Source: Roseovarius lutimaris
GTDB lineage: Bacteria > Pseudomonadota > Alphaproteobacteria > Rhodobacterales > Rhodobacteraceae
DNA length: 64,000 nucleotides
Assembly: GCF_900115165.1 (NCBI RefSeq)
Contig: NZ_FOVP01000017.1
Coordinates: forward strand, 1-64,000
Direction of reading: 5' to 3'
The notes beneath the pieces were generated by a model that did no database searches, was not told the origin of the DNA, and saw only the letters and a list, made by a program, of their open reading frames with translations. Made by a program: the position numbers and the translations under genes. This document shows positions 62,843-64,000 of the stretch, piece after piece (the first letter of the stretch is position 1; each line of letters begins with the position of its first letter).

Positions 62843-64000
62843 CTACAGCAGCGCCTCTTTGTCCAGCCCAAGCTTGACGATCTTCTCATTCAGCGTCCTG
62901 CGCCCGATGCCAAGCGCCTCTGCCACGGCCTCCATCCGGCCCTGATGGGCGGTGATCGCCTTGCTGATCAATTCGCGTTCAAAGGCGGCCACCGCCTCGC
63001 GCAGGGTATCGGGTACGTCGTCGCTTAGCGGATCGGCGCGCAGCGCTTGTGCCATCGACCCGGCGCCACGCCGCGCCGCCAGAACCCGGCGTTCACAGAC
63101 ATTGCGCAGCTCGCGCACATTGCCGGGCCAGGCATGCGCCAGAAGGGCGGCGGTGTCTTCGGGGGTAATGTCGGGCGCGCGGGTCTCATAGACGCGCGCG
63201 AACTCATCCAGAAATCGCGCCGCCAACAGCATCACGTCGTCTCGCCGCTGGCGCAGGGTGGGCGGTTTGATCACCGTGGTGTTGAGCCGATACAAAAGAT
63301 CCTGACGCAGCCGACCATCCGTCACCGCCTCGTCGGGGTCTTCGTTGGTGGCCGAAATCACCCGAAACGTCAGCGGGACGGGCCTGTCGCCGCCAAGCGG
63401 CAAGACCTCTTTATCCTCGATCACCCGCAACAGCTTGGCCTGCACCGCAAGCGGACAGGAACAGACCTCGTCAAGAAAGATCGTGCCACCGTCGACACCG
63501 GGCAAGCGGCCCTTGGCGCCGTCATGCACGCCGAACATTTCCGCCTCGAACCCGTCCGGCGACAGAGCGGCGCAGTTCAATGCAAGAAACGGCCCCTCGG
63601 CATTCGGCCCCAGATCATGCAGCGCGCGCGCCACAAGTTCCTTGCCGGTGCCGGTTTCGCCCTGCAACAGAACCGCGGCGCCGCTTTGGGCCAGATCAAG
63701 CACCTCTTCGCGCAGGGCCATCGTTTCGGGCGTCTGCCCCAGCAACACCCGGTCCAGCCCCGACAATTGCATCAGGCGTTGTTTCAGCCTTTGGGTGGTG
63801 CGTTTCATCCGGTGCTGATCAAGCGCATGTTGCAGGATGTTCAAAAGACGGCGCGGCTCGTAGGGCTTTTCGACAAAGCTATAGGCGCCGCCCTGCATGG
63901 CCTTGACCGCCGTCGCGATATCGCCATGTGCCGAAATCAGAACAAGCGGCGGCGACAGTTCGGGATCAAGGCTAGCGAGCAGATCAAGCCCCGAAAGGCC
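62843..64000 (-). CDS. NtrC-family response regulator (DctD-like), GAFTGA loop absent; 5' end outside window
   Basis: The visible 385 codons cover the end of the receiver domain (LVLISAHGD ... SFVEKPYEPRRLLNIL), an AAA+ domain with Walker A GETGTGKELVARAL, GGTIFLDEV as Walker B and an arginine-finger region, and a C-terminal Fis-type helix-turn-helix (AVAEALGIGRRTLNEKIVKL). Where sigma-54 activators carry FGHxxGAFTGA, this protein reads MFGVHDGAKGRLPGVDGG: the loop is gone. It is therefore probably not a sigma-54 activator, as known for Rhodobacter capsulatus NtrC. It lies upstream of dctPQM on the same strand and is its likely regulator; a DctB-type kinase gene may lie beyond the window. Confidence 0.9.
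   Translation of the reverse strand, partial: GLSGLDLLASLDPELSPPLVLISAHGDIATAVKAMQGGAYSFVEKPYEPRRLLNILQHALDQHRMKRTTQRLKQRLMQLSGLDRVLLGQTPETMALREEVLDLAQSGAAVLLQGETGTGKELVARALHDLGPNAEGPFLALNCAALSPDGFEAEMFGVHDGAKGRLPGVDGGTIFLDEVCSCPLAVQAKLLRVIEDKEVLPLGGDRPVPLTFRVISATNEDPDEAVTDGRLRQDLLYRLNTTVIKPPTLRQRRDDVMLLAARFLDEFARVYETRAPDITPEDTAALLAHAWPGNVRELRNVCERRVLAARRGAGSMAQALRADPLSDDVPDTLREAVAAFERELISKAITAHQGRMEAVAEALGIGRRTLNEKIVKLGLDKEALL

Noticed and set aside
1..64000. CRISPR arrays, tRNA/rRNA genes, insertion sequences, prophage
   Set aside because: I looked for regularly spaced repeats, cloverleaf-like sequences, transposase motifs and phage genes and saw none.

Overview
The window looks like a chromosomal segment of a marine-type alphaproteobacterium of the Rhodobacterales (Roseobacter group). 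Pointers are the FlaF/FlbT pair behind a short flagellin, the CtrA-type boxes in front of the flagellar operons, DUF6468 and MotE genes beside motA, an ScfR/PccR-type acyl-CoA regulator, a DUF1127 peptide, and the abundance of TTT and TRAP transporters. This is read from gene content only. No rRNA, tRNA, CRISPR array, insertion sequence or prophage was seen.

Layout. (1) 1-2.0 kb: 5' end of sucD, sucC and an isochorismatase-like hydrolase, all on the minus strand. (2) 2.0-13.2 kb: a plus-strand oxalate/C1 operon: GntR regulator, oxalyl-CoA decarboxylase (oxc), formyl-CoA transferase (frc), a formyl-THF hydrolase/formyltransferase-like protein, formate-THF ligase (fhs), a tandem universal stress protein and a three-part TctCBA transporter. 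It fits oxalate uptake, decarboxylation through the CoA thioester and entry of the formate into folate C1 metabolism. A palindromic GntR-type operator overlaps the predicted -10 box. (3) 13.2-15.9 kb: ScfR/PccR-like regulator and a divergent ketopantoate-reductase-like gene, possibly linked to oxalyl-CoA or acyl-CoA metabolism. (4) 16-28.3 kb: housekeeping genes: DUF1127 peptide, OmpA lipoprotein, AraC-MGMT fusion, nth, PfkB sugar/adenosine kinase, enoyl-CoA hydratase, mutM, ubiE, ubiB, a YjbH/YjbF exopolysaccharide pair with a small secreted protein, and an APH-type kinase. (5) 28.3-59.5 kb: a nearly complete flagellar locus of about 38 genes in several divergent operons, including the export gate, rod, hook, rings, flagellin, stator and several poorly described parts. 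fliG, fliM, fliO and flgM are not in it. (6) 59.6-64 kb: a TRAP transporter (dctPQM) and the 5'-truncated gene of its NtrC-family regulator.

The most striking points are: the NtrC-family regulator lacks the GAFTGA loop needed to work with sigma-54; a 772-residue secreted repeat protein is translationally coupled to motA and looks like an undescribed motor or envelope component; a string of TTAA-N7-TTAA-like boxes sits at five flagellar promoter regions but not at flagellin; the oxalate operon holds a stand-alone FDH hydrolase-like domain and a candidate TTT oxalate importer; and both solute-binding protein genes (tctC, dctP) are followed by perfect 10-bp hairpins without a T-run.
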